This document shows positions 1 to 5,745 of a stretch of 5,745 bases of DNA, piece by piece; position 1 is the stretch's first letter, and every line of letters starts with the position of its first letter. The position numbers and the translations under genes were made by a program. The stretch is taken from NCBI GenBank assembly GCA_903929895.1, contig CAIYWM010000127.1, positions 1 through 5,745 on the forward strand. Direction: 5' to 3'. The stretch is from an uncultured Alphaproteobacteria bacterium. GTDB lineage: Bacteria > Pseudomonadota > Alphaproteobacteria > Reyranellales > Reyranellaceae. A model generated the notes under the pieces. That model was not told the DNA's origin. It made no database searches and saw only the letters and a list, made by a program, of their open reading frames with translations.

Positions 1-91
1 CGGGTGGGAAGAGGCGGTCGAGCGTCAGCGCCGTCGCCGCCGGGGTTGTGGCGGCGCCGGCGCGACCGGCCCGCCGAGGCCGGAGGCGCAT
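1..91 (-). CDS. pbpC: Penicillin-binding protein 1C, N-terminal 30 codons only (runs off the left edge)
   Basis: PBP1C is a bifunctional class A penicillin-binding protein (glycosyltransferase plus transpeptidase) of the inner membrane, thought to patch peptidoglycan. Only the first 30 codons are visible. They read from an ATG at 91-89 in the frame one base off the macroglobulin frame and stay open to the window edge. The peptide starts MRLRPRR, continues through an Ala/Thr-rich stretch and ends LTLDRLFPP. From memory of the family, 'LDRLFPPDL' just after a short hydrophobic stretch is typical of alphaproteobacterial PBP1C; the visible hydrophobic stretch is weak here. An AGGAA at 109-105 lies 13 bases upstream, a rather long spacing for a ribosome site. 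The reading frame is open further upstream too, so the start is the most likely one but not proven. The gene overlaps the end of the macroglobulin gene by 67 bases. The macroglobulin-pbpC order is the classical arrangement, which strengthens the call. The catalytic domains are outside the window. Confidence 0.75.
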   Translation of the reverse strand, partial: MRLRPRRAGRAGAATTPAATALTLDRLFPP

Positions 92-3000
92 GGCGCCGAC
101 TTCGTTCCTGCCGGAACGATCGTCCGCGGACGCATCGCGGTCCGCCCGTAGACCCGCGGTGCATACATGTCGGAGACGTTCGTCGCCGGGACGGCATAGG
201 TGCCGGGCGTCACGGCGCGCACGATGTAGGCGACGTGATAGGAGTTCGGATTCTTCGCCGAGGAATCCCACCAGGTCTGGTAGGGCCGTGTCCCCATATT
301 GAAGGACGCGAAGAAGCGGTCGTCGCGCGCCTCGGCAATGCGGGTTTCGGTGAGGTCGGACAGGAACGGGAAGGACTTCGCCGTCTCGTCGTTCAGCACC
401 GCTTCGATCTCGAAGCCAGCCGGCAGCAGGTCGAGCAGTGCCACCTCATGATAGCCGCCTTCGAGGTTGCGTCCGGAGATCGAGACGATGAAGCGCTCGT
501 TCTGCACGACGTTGCCCAGCGCACTGGGCTCGCCGTTGAACTTCAGGAACTTGCGCTCGACGCTGAGGCCGGCCGTGGCTGCAGGCTGCGGATCGACCGG
601 CACGCCGCGCGCCGTCACCTGCATCCAGATGGGACGGTCGGTGTCGTTGCGCAGCTTGAGGCCGCGGGCGAGGGCCGCCGCGTCGGGGTTGATCGTCACC
701 GGTTCGGCGGACGCCTGGCGCTGCTGGCCGTCCACGGAATAGGCGAGCTGGGCGCTGCCGCTCATCGCACGGGCGGCCATCACCAGCCACGCCTGCTCCT
801 GCGTCGTGGTGAGACCGATCGAGGCTGCCAGGCGCTCGCCCACGAGGCTCGTCACCTCTGTCAGGGCCTCGCGTCCGCCCGCTTCGACGGCGAGCGTGAC
901 GAGGGCGGCGCGGTTGCGCAGCGGCGAGCCGTAATAGTCGGACGGATCGCGCTCGTCGATGCGTTGGCGCGCCGTGGCGAAGGCGAGGCGGCCGCGCCCC
1001 GGTTCGCCTACCTGGTTCAACGCCGCGGCCAGCATCGCCCAGGCGATGCCGCCCTTCATCTCGCCCGCCTTCGTGTCCTGGAAATAGCGGACGCGGCCGG
1101 GATCGGCGTAGCCCGACTTCGCCAGCACGTACCAGGCATAGGCCTGGGCATTGGGCGAGAGCTTGTCGGCGGTCTTGTTGAGCCAGCCGAGCGCCCGCTG
1201 CAGCGACGCGGACGGTACGGCCATCTGCTGCTGGTTCGCCCGCACCAGGAAGTCGAGCACGTAGGTCTGCAGCCACTCCGCCGCCGGAGTCGAGAAGGGT
1301 CCCCACATGCCGAACGACCCGTCGGGCAGCTGCATGTCGACGACGCGATAGACCGCGTCCTGGACGCGGTCGTTAATGCGCGGATCGGCCAGACCATATC
1401 CCAGCAGCGCCACGTCGTTGTAGTAGAGCAGCGGCATGGCGCGGCTGGTGGTCTGCTCGATGCAGCCGAACGGATACTTGTCGAGGGCGCGCAGCAGGCC
1501 CGCGACGTCGATCCCGGGGATGCGCGTGAGCGAGGCGCTGACCTGAGCGGTCCCGGGCGCAAAGCCCGCGATCACGTTGCGGTCGACCGTGGCCTCGTTG
1601 CCCGGCGCCAGGCGTGCCACCGTGTCGACGGCGCTGGGAGTCTGCGCCGGCCGCACCTGGATGTCCCATTCGCGCTGCACGGCGAAGTTGCCCGGTCCCT
1701 GGACGGCGACCGTCACCTTGCCGAAGCCCGCTTCACCGGCGCGCAGCGGCCAGGTCAGCAGCTCGCGCTGGTTGGCGGCCAGCCGCTTGGTCTCGGTCAC
1801 CGGGCGCTCGAGTGAGACCGAACCGGAGGCGGTGAGGGTCACGCGGTAATCGCCCGCCTGGCCGTCGACATTGTGCAGCGACAGCGCCACCCGCCCGAGA
1901 TCCTTCGGGGCGAGGAAGCGCGGCAGCACCACGTCGGCGGTGACGGCATCTCGCACGAACAGGCGCTGCTCGCCCGAGCCGACGCGTGTCTTGTCGTAGG
2001 CGACCGCCATCAACCGGAGCTGACCGATGAAGTCGGGGATGTCGAGGGCGATCCTGGCTTCGCCCTTGTCGTCGAGCTTCACCGGTCCGCTGAACAGCGA
2101 AACGATGCGCGTCGGCACGATGTCGAGCCCGCCGATCTCGCCAGCGTCGCCGCCGGCCCGGATGCGGCCGAGTTCGTCGGCGCGCGTGTCGAGCAGGCGG
2201 CCGTAATCGTCACGCATGGAAACGCCGAGGCGACGCTTGCCGAAATAGTGGTCCGCCGGATTGGGCGTCTTGTAGCGGGTGAGCTGCAGGATGCCCTCGT
2301 CGACCGCGGCCAGGGTGACGTACGCTTCCTGGCCGGCCTGCAGGTTGGATACCTTCACCGGCACCTCGATGCGCTGGCGGGGCGTTATCTTCTCCGGGGT
2401 GCCGATCTGGATGCCGAGCGTGCGCAGGGCCGGATTGAGGCCCAGCCACGTCGCGCCGATCGCGCGCGTGGGCGTGCGTTCGGCGGGCGCCGCCAGCGGG
2501 CGCCAGGCGGTGACGAGTGCGTAGGCGCCGGCGCCCCACTCGCCCTTCACCGGGATGTCGACCGTCGTGCCGCCAGCCGGCACCTGCACCGACTGGGTGG
2601 ACACGATGCGGTCGGTGGCGATGGCGATCAGCGCCTCGCCGGCGAACGGTGCCTCGATGCGCAGGCGGGCCGTATTGCCCGGCGCATAGTTCTGCTTGTC
2701 GCTGGCGACGCGCAGCGTATCGGGCGCCTCCTCAGTCGCCGTGCCGCCGTACCAGCCCACGTAGAAGGTGAGGCTGGTGGAGGTGTTCTTCTCGTTGTCG
2801 ATGACGGTGAGCTTGTGCTGGCCCCAGTCCAGCCGTTGCGAGACGCGTGTCGGCGTGTCGGCCTTCAGCGTCACCTTGTCGGCGGTGATCAGCCGCGTGT
2901 TCGTGACCGACTGCCAGCGCCAGCGGCCGTCGACCTGGAACCATTGATAGACGTTGGTGATGCGTTCGATCCGGTATTCGACCGAGGGACGTGCGACCTG

Positions 3001-5067
3001 GGTGCCGGCTGCGTCGACCGCCACGACGTCGAACTCGGTGTCGACGCCCTCGCGGGAGTAGCGGCCCTCGAAGGTCGGGCGGACACCGATGTAGGCGTCG
3101 CGGGTGCGCACGGGCATGACCTTCTCGGTCTTGGTGGCGCGGCCGCCGCCCGGTTCGAAGACGCGCGCCTGGATCTGGGCGCGCAGCGGCAGGACCGTCT
3201 CCTTGGCGAGGTCGCCCGCCCATTCGAGGCTCGACTTGCCGGCCTGGTCGGTATTCTCGCCCTTGAGCTCGATGAAGGGCGGTTCGAACTTCTCGCGATC
3301 GTCCTCCGGTCCGAAGCGGTACTTGGCGAAGGCCGGGAACGGCGCATCGTCAACCGTGATGCGCATGTCGCCCTCGACGGCGAGATCGGATGCCGGGGCG
3401 CCATAGAGGAAGTCGGCCGAGAGGACGAAGCGGTTCACGCTGCCGGGCCGGATGATCGGCTCGTCGGGCGTGAGCTCGACCTTGAGCTTCTCCGGCACGA
3501 AATCCTCGACCGAGAATTCGACGCGGCCGACCGGTGCGCCCTTGGGGTCGATGTGGGCGGCGACCGACCAGCGGCCGCGCCGCGAGGACTTCGGCAGTTC
3601 GATCGCCTGGGCGATGGCGCCTGGGCCCTGCAGGCCGTGAGTGAAGCGGGTGAACTCGCTGCCGTCCGGCCGCTTTACGATGAGCGTGACCGGCAGGCTG
3701 GAGAGCGCATTGGCCGCGTCGTCACGCATCAGCGCCATGAGCTGCACGTTCTCGCCGGGGCGGTAGATGCCGCGCTCGGTGTAGAGGAAGGCATCGACCG
3801 GGCCGGGCTGCGGCCTTCCGTCGACGCCGCGGTCGGACAGGTCGAAGGCCGACTTGGTGAGCTCGAGGCGCGAGAATTCCTTCTTCGCCGGATCCTGCGC
3901 CATGACGGCGACCGCTTCGGCGGCGCCCGTGCCCTTGAGCAGGCCGGCCGCGAACGACGCGCGGCCGTCGGCGCCGGTGACCACCTTGCCGATCGGCTCG
4001 TTGCCGCGCGACAGGACGGTGACCTCGATGCCGGCGAGGGGCTGCGCGGTCTGCAAGGAGCGCGCGAAGACGTTCAGCCCGTCGTCGCCGCTGAAGGAGG
4101 TTAGGCCGATGTCGGTGTCGATCACCCACAGGCCGGCCGCGCCGCCGCTGTTCGACTCGTCGTCGTCATAGTCGCGGGGTGGCGGCTTGGCGGCATTCCA
4201 CACCACCACGAAATAGGCGCCGGGCTTCCAGTCCTGGATGGTCTCGCGGATCGGGAAGGCGGTGACGACGGCCTGGTTGGGCACATTGCGCACCTCCATG
4301 GTGCCGCTCCACTGCTCTGCGCCATTGCTGCCGTTCAGCCAGCTGCGCAGCGACCAGGGTTCGGTGATCGGCTCGGCGCCCGGAAAGGAAACGTCGTAGG
4401 AGCGGTCGGCGGAGAAGCGCTCGAGGCCGCGCTCGTTCACCCGGTAGACCGAGATGCCGACCTTGGAAACGTTGATGGTCGTGACGGGCAGACCGGCGGC
4501 GCTGCCGCGAGGCAGGATAAAGCCCTTGCCAGGCAGCGTGACCACTGCGGGGCGGGCGCCCAGCGCCACGCTCACGCTCTGCTCGCCGCGCAGCTTCTCG
4601 CCATCGCGCCCCGGAAAGCCCGCCAGCAGCTTCACGGTATAATCCCGGCCGTAGGTGAGGCCGGCGATGCACAGCCGGTCGTCGACGGTGCGCAGCGCCG
4701 TCTTCGCTTCAGGCTCGATGCGGATGAAGTCGCCGTACTTCACGTCGCCGGTGGCGAGCGGCTTGTTGAAGGCGAGGCAGGCTTCGGCCTCGCTGCGGCT
4801 GGAATCGACACCGACTCGACGGAAGGAGAAGGGATCGGAGGGCGACGCCGGCGGCTGGGCGAGCGGCGCGGGTGCCGCCGACTGGGCCGTCTGGGGCGCC
4901 GGCGGGTTCGACGCCGGGGGCGGGGTGGCGGGAGCGGTGGCCGGAGGCTTCGTGGCCGTCGCCACGGGCCGGTCGACGGAATCGCCCGGCCTCCCGATCA
5001 GGTAACCCGCAATGCCGGAGCCCAGCATGAGGGCCACAACCAAGGCGGCCAGCGTCGACTTATTCAT
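25..5067 (-). CDS. Bacterial alpha-2-macroglobulin family protein (YfhM type, thioester intact)
   Basis: Predicted periplasmic protease trap of 1680 residues; E. coli YfhM is about 1650. When a protease cuts the bait, a thioester is exposed that bonds covalently to the attacker. Seen in order: a cationic start and hydrophobic segment (about 6-25), a Pro/Ala-rich linker (about 27-77), N-terminal macroglobulin-like domains with Cys97 and Cys133, a bacterial MG3-like domain (about 310-415), an MG2-type domain with YTERGIYRPGENVQL at 429-443, a bait-region domain (about 783-950), a flexible Arg/Gly-rich segment (951-987), the A2M domain (from about 988), the thioester domain with KYPFGCIEQTT (Cys1202, Gln1205), and a C-terminal MG10-like domain (about 1500-1640). 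The ATG at 5067 was chosen because the membrane segment follows at once and GGGGA sits 6 bases upstream. An in-frame ATG at 5211 would add 48 atypical residues. There is no lipobox Cys, unlike E. coli YfhM. The tail after about 1640 (Cys1660, ending in five Arg) lies largely in the pbpC overlap. Domain borders are estimates; the family call is firm. Confidence 0.97.
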   Translation of the reverse strand: MNKSTLAALVVALMLGSGIAGYLIGRPGDSVDRPVATATKPPATAPATPPPASNPPAPQTAQSAAPAPLAQPPASPSDPFSFRRVGVDSSRSEAEACLAFNKPLATGDVKYGDFIRIEPEAKTALRTVDDRLCIAGLTYGRDYTVKLLAGFPGRDGEKLRGEQSVSVALGARPAVVTLPGKGFILPRGSAAGLPVTTINVSKVGISVYRVNERGLERFSADRSYDVSFPGAEPITEPWSLRSWLNGSNGAEQWSGTMEVRNVPNQAVVTAFPIRETIQDWKPGAYFVVVWNAAKPPPRDYDDDESNSGGAAGLWVIDTDIGLTSFSGDDGLNVFARSLQTAQPLAGIEVTVLSRGNEPIGKVVTGADGRASFAAGLLKGTGAAEAVAVMAQDPAKKEFSRLELTKSAFDLSDRGVDGRPQPGPVDAFLYTERGIYRPGENVQLMALMRDDAANALSSLPVTLIVKRPDGSEFTRFTHGLQGPGAIAQAIELPKSSRRGRWSVAAHIDPKGAPVGRVEFSVEDFVPEKLKVELTPDEPIIRPGSVNRFVLSADFLYGAPASDLAVEGDMRITVDDAPFPAFAKYRFGPEDDREKFEPPFIELKGENTDQAGKSSLEWAGDLAKETVLPLRAQIQARVFEPGGGRATKTEKVMPVRTRDAYIGVRPTFEGRYSREGVDTEFDVVAVDAAGTQVARPSVEYRIERITNVYQWFQVDGRWRWQSVTNTRLITADKVTLKADTPTRVSQRLDWGQHKLTVIDNEKNTSTSLTFYVGWYGGTATEEAPDTLRVASDKQNYAPGNTARLRIEAPFAGEALIAIATDRIVSTQSVQVPAGGTTVDIPVKGEWGAGAYALVTAWRPLAAPAERTPTRAIGATWLGLNPALRTLGIQIGTPEKITPRQRIEVPVKVSNLQAGQEAYVTLAAVDEGILQLTRYKTPNPADHYFGKRRLGVSMRDDYGRLLDTRADELGRIRAGGDAGEIGGLDIVPTRIVSLFSGPVKLDDKGEARIALDIPDFIGQLRLMAVAYDKTRVGSGEQRLFVRDAVTADVVLPRFLAPKDLGRVALSLHNVDGQAGDYRVTLTASGSVSLERPVTETKRLAANQRELLTWPLRAGEAGFGKVTVAVQGPGNFAVQREWDIQVRPAQTPSAVDTVARLAPGNEATVDRNVIAGFAPGTAQVSASLTRIPGIDVAGLLRALDKYPFGCIEQTTSRAMPLLYYNDVALLGYGLADPRINDRVQDAVYRVVDMQLPDGSFGMWGPFSTPAAEWLQTYVLDFLVRANQQQMAVPSASLQRALGWLNKTADKLSPNAQAYAWYVLAKSGYADPGRVRYFQDTKAGEMKGGIAWAMLAAALNQVGEPGRGRLAFATARQRIDERDPSDYYGSPLRNRAALVTLAVEAGGREALTEVTSLVGERLAASIGLTTTQEQAWLVMAARAMSGSAQLAYSVDGQQRQASAEPVTINPDAAALARGLKLRNDTDRPIWMQVTARGVPVDPQPAATAGLSVERKFLKFNGEPSALGNVVQNERFIVSISGRNLEGGYHEVALLDLLPAGFEIEAVLNDETAKSFPFLSDLTETRIAEARDDRFFASFNMGTRPYQTWWDSSAKNPNSYHVAYIVRAVTPGTYAVPATNVSDMYAPRVYGRTAMRPRTIVPAGTKSAPCASGLGGPVAPAPPQPRRRRR

Positions 5068-5073
5068 GAGAAT

Positions 5074-5078
5074 TCCCC
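5074..5078 (-). promoter_or_regulatory. Ribosome binding site deciding the macroglobulin start
   Basis: On the minus strand the bases before the ATG at 5067 read GCGGGGAATTCTC. The GGGGA is a partial Shine-Dalgarno match with 6 bases between it and the ATG, a normal spacing. Together with the hydrophobic N-terminal segment it supports this start over the upstream in-frame ATG at 5211. Confidence 0.5.
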
Positions 5079-5086
5079 GCAAACAG

Positions 5087-5142
5087 CGACCGGACAATAG
5101 AGCGTGGATTGTGCAGACAATGTGGAGTCGGAAGTCCGGTCG
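5087..5142. promoter_or_regulatory. Concentric inverted repeats between divergent genes (possible operator)
   Basis: CGACCGGAC at 5087-5095 is the exact reverse complement of GTCCGGTCG at 5134-5142 (9-base arms). Inside lies a second perfect dyad, ATTGT at 5108-5112 and ACAAT at 5117-5121, around GCAG. Both dyads have the same centre, between 5114 and 5115. A third ACAAT copy is at 5094-5098, overlapping the outer left arm. The region lies 20 to 75 bases upstream of the macroglobulin start, where a regulator could act. It could equally form an RNA hairpin in the leader, or be chance. No known operator motif is recognised. Confidence 0.35.
5094..5122 (-). promoter_or_regulatory. Weak candidate promoter for the macroglobulin gene
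   Basis: On the minus strand, TATTGT (5099-5094) matches four of six positions of the TATAAT -10 box. Upstream, either TTGTCT (5120-5115, spacer 15) or CATTGT (5122-5117, spacer 17) could serve as a -35 element; one has a short spacer and the other a poor match. A transcript would start near 5087, giving a leader of about 20 bases that covers the GGGGA site. The candidate lies within the concentric dyads. Promoters in GC-rich alphaproteobacteria are poorly predictable by eye. Confidence 0.22.
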
Positions 5143-5191
5143 GCAATTCTCGCAGCCTGTGGCGGGAAGGTCACGCTGTGGATAGCCGGGC

Positions 5192-5221
5192 TTGAGCAGG
5201 AGACCGATCACGTACTAATCG
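5192..5221 (+). promoter_or_regulatory. Weak candidate promoter for the DUF1489 gene
   Basis: TTGAGC (5192-5197) resembles a -35 box. TACTAAT (5213-5219) or TAATCG (5216-5221, spacer 18) could act as the -10 element. Because this ends 7 to 9 bases before the ATG at 5228, the transcript would be almost leaderless, which fits the lack of a good Shine-Dalgarno sequence there (only GCAGGC directly before the ATG; AGGAG at 5198-5202 is too far away). This is suggestive only. Confidence 0.2.
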
Positions 5222-5227
5222 CAGGCG

Positions 5228-5656
5228 ATGGCGTTGCATCTCATCAAGCTCGCGGTCGGCGTCGACGATCTCGCCCACATGAAGACGGTCCAGGCGGCGC
5301 GTCGCCGGGAGCGGGGGCAGTCGGCACGCTCGCCTCACTGGGTCTACACCCGCAATTCGCCCCGGCGGGGCGACGATCTGCTGGGCGGCTCGCTCTACTG
5401 GGTGGTGCGCGGCGTCATCCGCTGCCGCCAGGAGCTGGTCGGCTTCGAGGAGGATTTCGACGAGGAGAGCGGCAAGAAGTTCTGCCGGATCAAGCTCAAG
5501 CGCCCCCTGATCGAGACCGCGCCGCGTGCCTGCAAGCCCTTCCAGGGCTGGCGCTACCTCGAACCCGACCGCGCGCCGCCGGACCGGTCGAGCGGCGACA
5601 CGGCCGACATGCCGGCGGAAATGGCCGCAGAGCTGAAGCGACTGGGGCTTCTCTAG
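5228..5656 (+). CDS. DUF1489 family protein, function unknown
   Basis: A 142-residue, probably soluble cytoplasmic protein with no signal peptide or membrane segment. I recognise the DUF1489 family from the N-terminal HLIKLAVGVDDL (about residues 4-15), the central block with PHWVYTRNSPRRGDDLLGGS and then LYWVVRGVIRCRQ, the acidic turn that follows, and the closing CRIKLKRPL and KPFQGWRYLEPD blocks. The length is typical and the protein looks complete. The start is secure because the family begins almost directly with the HLIKL block, although the ribosome site is weak (GCAGGC touching the ATG). The family is conserved in Alphaproteobacteria, and no activity is known to me. The many Arg and Lys residues and the conserved aromatic residues would allow nucleic acid binding, but that is speculation. 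It is divergent from the macroglobulin gene across 160 bases. An overlapping longer frame from 5104 is a shadow. Confidence 0.93.
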   Translation: MALHLIKLAVGVDDLAHMKTVQAARRRERGQSARSPHWVYTRNSPRRGDDLLGGSLYWVVRGVIRCRQELVGFEEDFDEESGKKFCRIKLKRPLIETAPRACKPFQGWRYLEPDRAPPDRSSGDTADMPAEMAAELKRLGLL

Positions 5657-5671
5657 GCTTCGGCATGTTCT

Positions 5672-5745
5672 GTCATCCTGAGCGAAGCGAAGGATCTAGC
5701 GCGCGCTGCGGAGCACTATGATCGTTCCGCAAGGTCCTTCGCTTC
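5672..5745. repeat. Dispersed intergenic repeat of 'CHPERSEG' type with inverted arms, cut at the right edge
   Basis: Sixteen bases after the DUF1489 stop, 5672-5697 carries GTCATCCTGAGCGAAGCG followed by AAGGATCT. From general knowledge this is a very common extragenic repeat in many bacterial genomes; translated, it gives the well-known false peptide CHPERSEG. At the window end, 5728-5745 reads back as its inverted partner: GAAGCGAAGGA at 5684-5694 matches the reverse complement of 5735-5745 exactly, and the pairing extends to about 17 positions with one wobble and one mismatch. The spacer holds a small palindrome, AGCGCGCGCT (5698-5707). The element could fold into a long hairpin and serve as a transcript end for the DUF1489 gene. 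The right arm is probably incomplete here. Confidence 0.75.

Noticed and set aside
446..1306. Minus-strand open frame of 286 codons inside the macroglobulin gene
   Set aside because: It is an out-of-frame shadow rich in Arg/Gly/Ala within a region that clearly codes for the thioester and C-terminal domains in the main frame.
4..1815. Long open frame on the plus strand, opposite the macroglobulin gene
   Set aside because: It is codon-registered with the real gene on the other strand. Stops there would need TTA, CTA or TCA codons in the macroglobulin gene, which a GC-rich genome avoids. The product is Arg/Gly/His/Ala-rich with no recognisable domain.
1873..4104. Second long plus-strand open frame of 743 codons
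   Set aside because: It is in the same shadow register as the frame before it. It ends exactly where the macroglobulin gene uses a rare CTA Leu codon (4104-4102). No domain, signal or ribosome site is seen.
4840..4990. Low-complexity GC-rich stretch that could look like a DNA repeat
   Set aside because: It codes for the Pro/Ala-rich linker of the macroglobulin. The repetitiveness follows from the amino acid composition, and no regular unit is seen.
5068..5211. Upstream in-frame ATG at 5211 as the macroglobulin start
   Set aside because: It would put 48 polar, Cys-containing residues before a normal signal or anchor segment and reach almost to the DUF1489 start. The ATG at 5067 has a better ribosome site and export signal.
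5104..5721. Plus-strand frame of 205 codons overlapping the DUF1489 gene
   Set aside because: It is in a different frame from the recognisable DUF1489 protein, and its end is the translated extragenic repeat (CHPERSEG), a classical false-gene sign.

Overview
This is a GC-rich window of about two thirds G+C. It most resembles an alphaproteobacterial chromosome: it carries a DUF1489 gene (a family I know mainly from Alphaproteobacteria), codon use strongly favours G/C, and it has a genome-wide repeat of the 'CHPERSEG' type. I cannot name the genus from sequence alone; rhizobial or rhodospirillal lineages are my guess.

Layout: almost 90% of the window is one minus-strand gene (5067 to 25). It encodes a 1680-residue bacterial alpha-2-macroglobulin with an intact CIEQ thioester, an N-terminal membrane anchor and a Pro/Ala-rich linker. 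Its 3' end overlaps by 67 bases the first 30 codons of a second minus-strand gene that runs off the left edge. The encoded start ends in LTLDRLFPP, which matches the N-terminus of penicillin-binding protein 1C (pbpC), the classical partner of bacterial alpha-2-macroglobulins. A 160-base divergent intergenic region (5068-5227) separates the macroglobulin from a plus-strand DUF1489 gene (5228-5656). That region holds two inverted repeats sharing one centre. After the DUF1489 gene, the last 75 or so bases carry a dispersed intergenic repeat with inverted arms, cut by the window edge.

How the genes fit together: macroglobulin plus PBP1C is a known defence and repair pair of the cell envelope. The macroglobulin traps proteases that enter the periplasm, and PBP1C is thought to repair peptidoglycan damage. 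The overlapping genes imply co-transcription and translational coupling. DUF1489 has no known function, is transcribed in the opposite direction and need not be related. I see no mobile element, CRISPR array, RNA gene or wholly new system. The points worth a second look are the gene overlap, the non-lipoprotein anchoring, the candidate bait segment, the concentric dyads and the terminal repeat.
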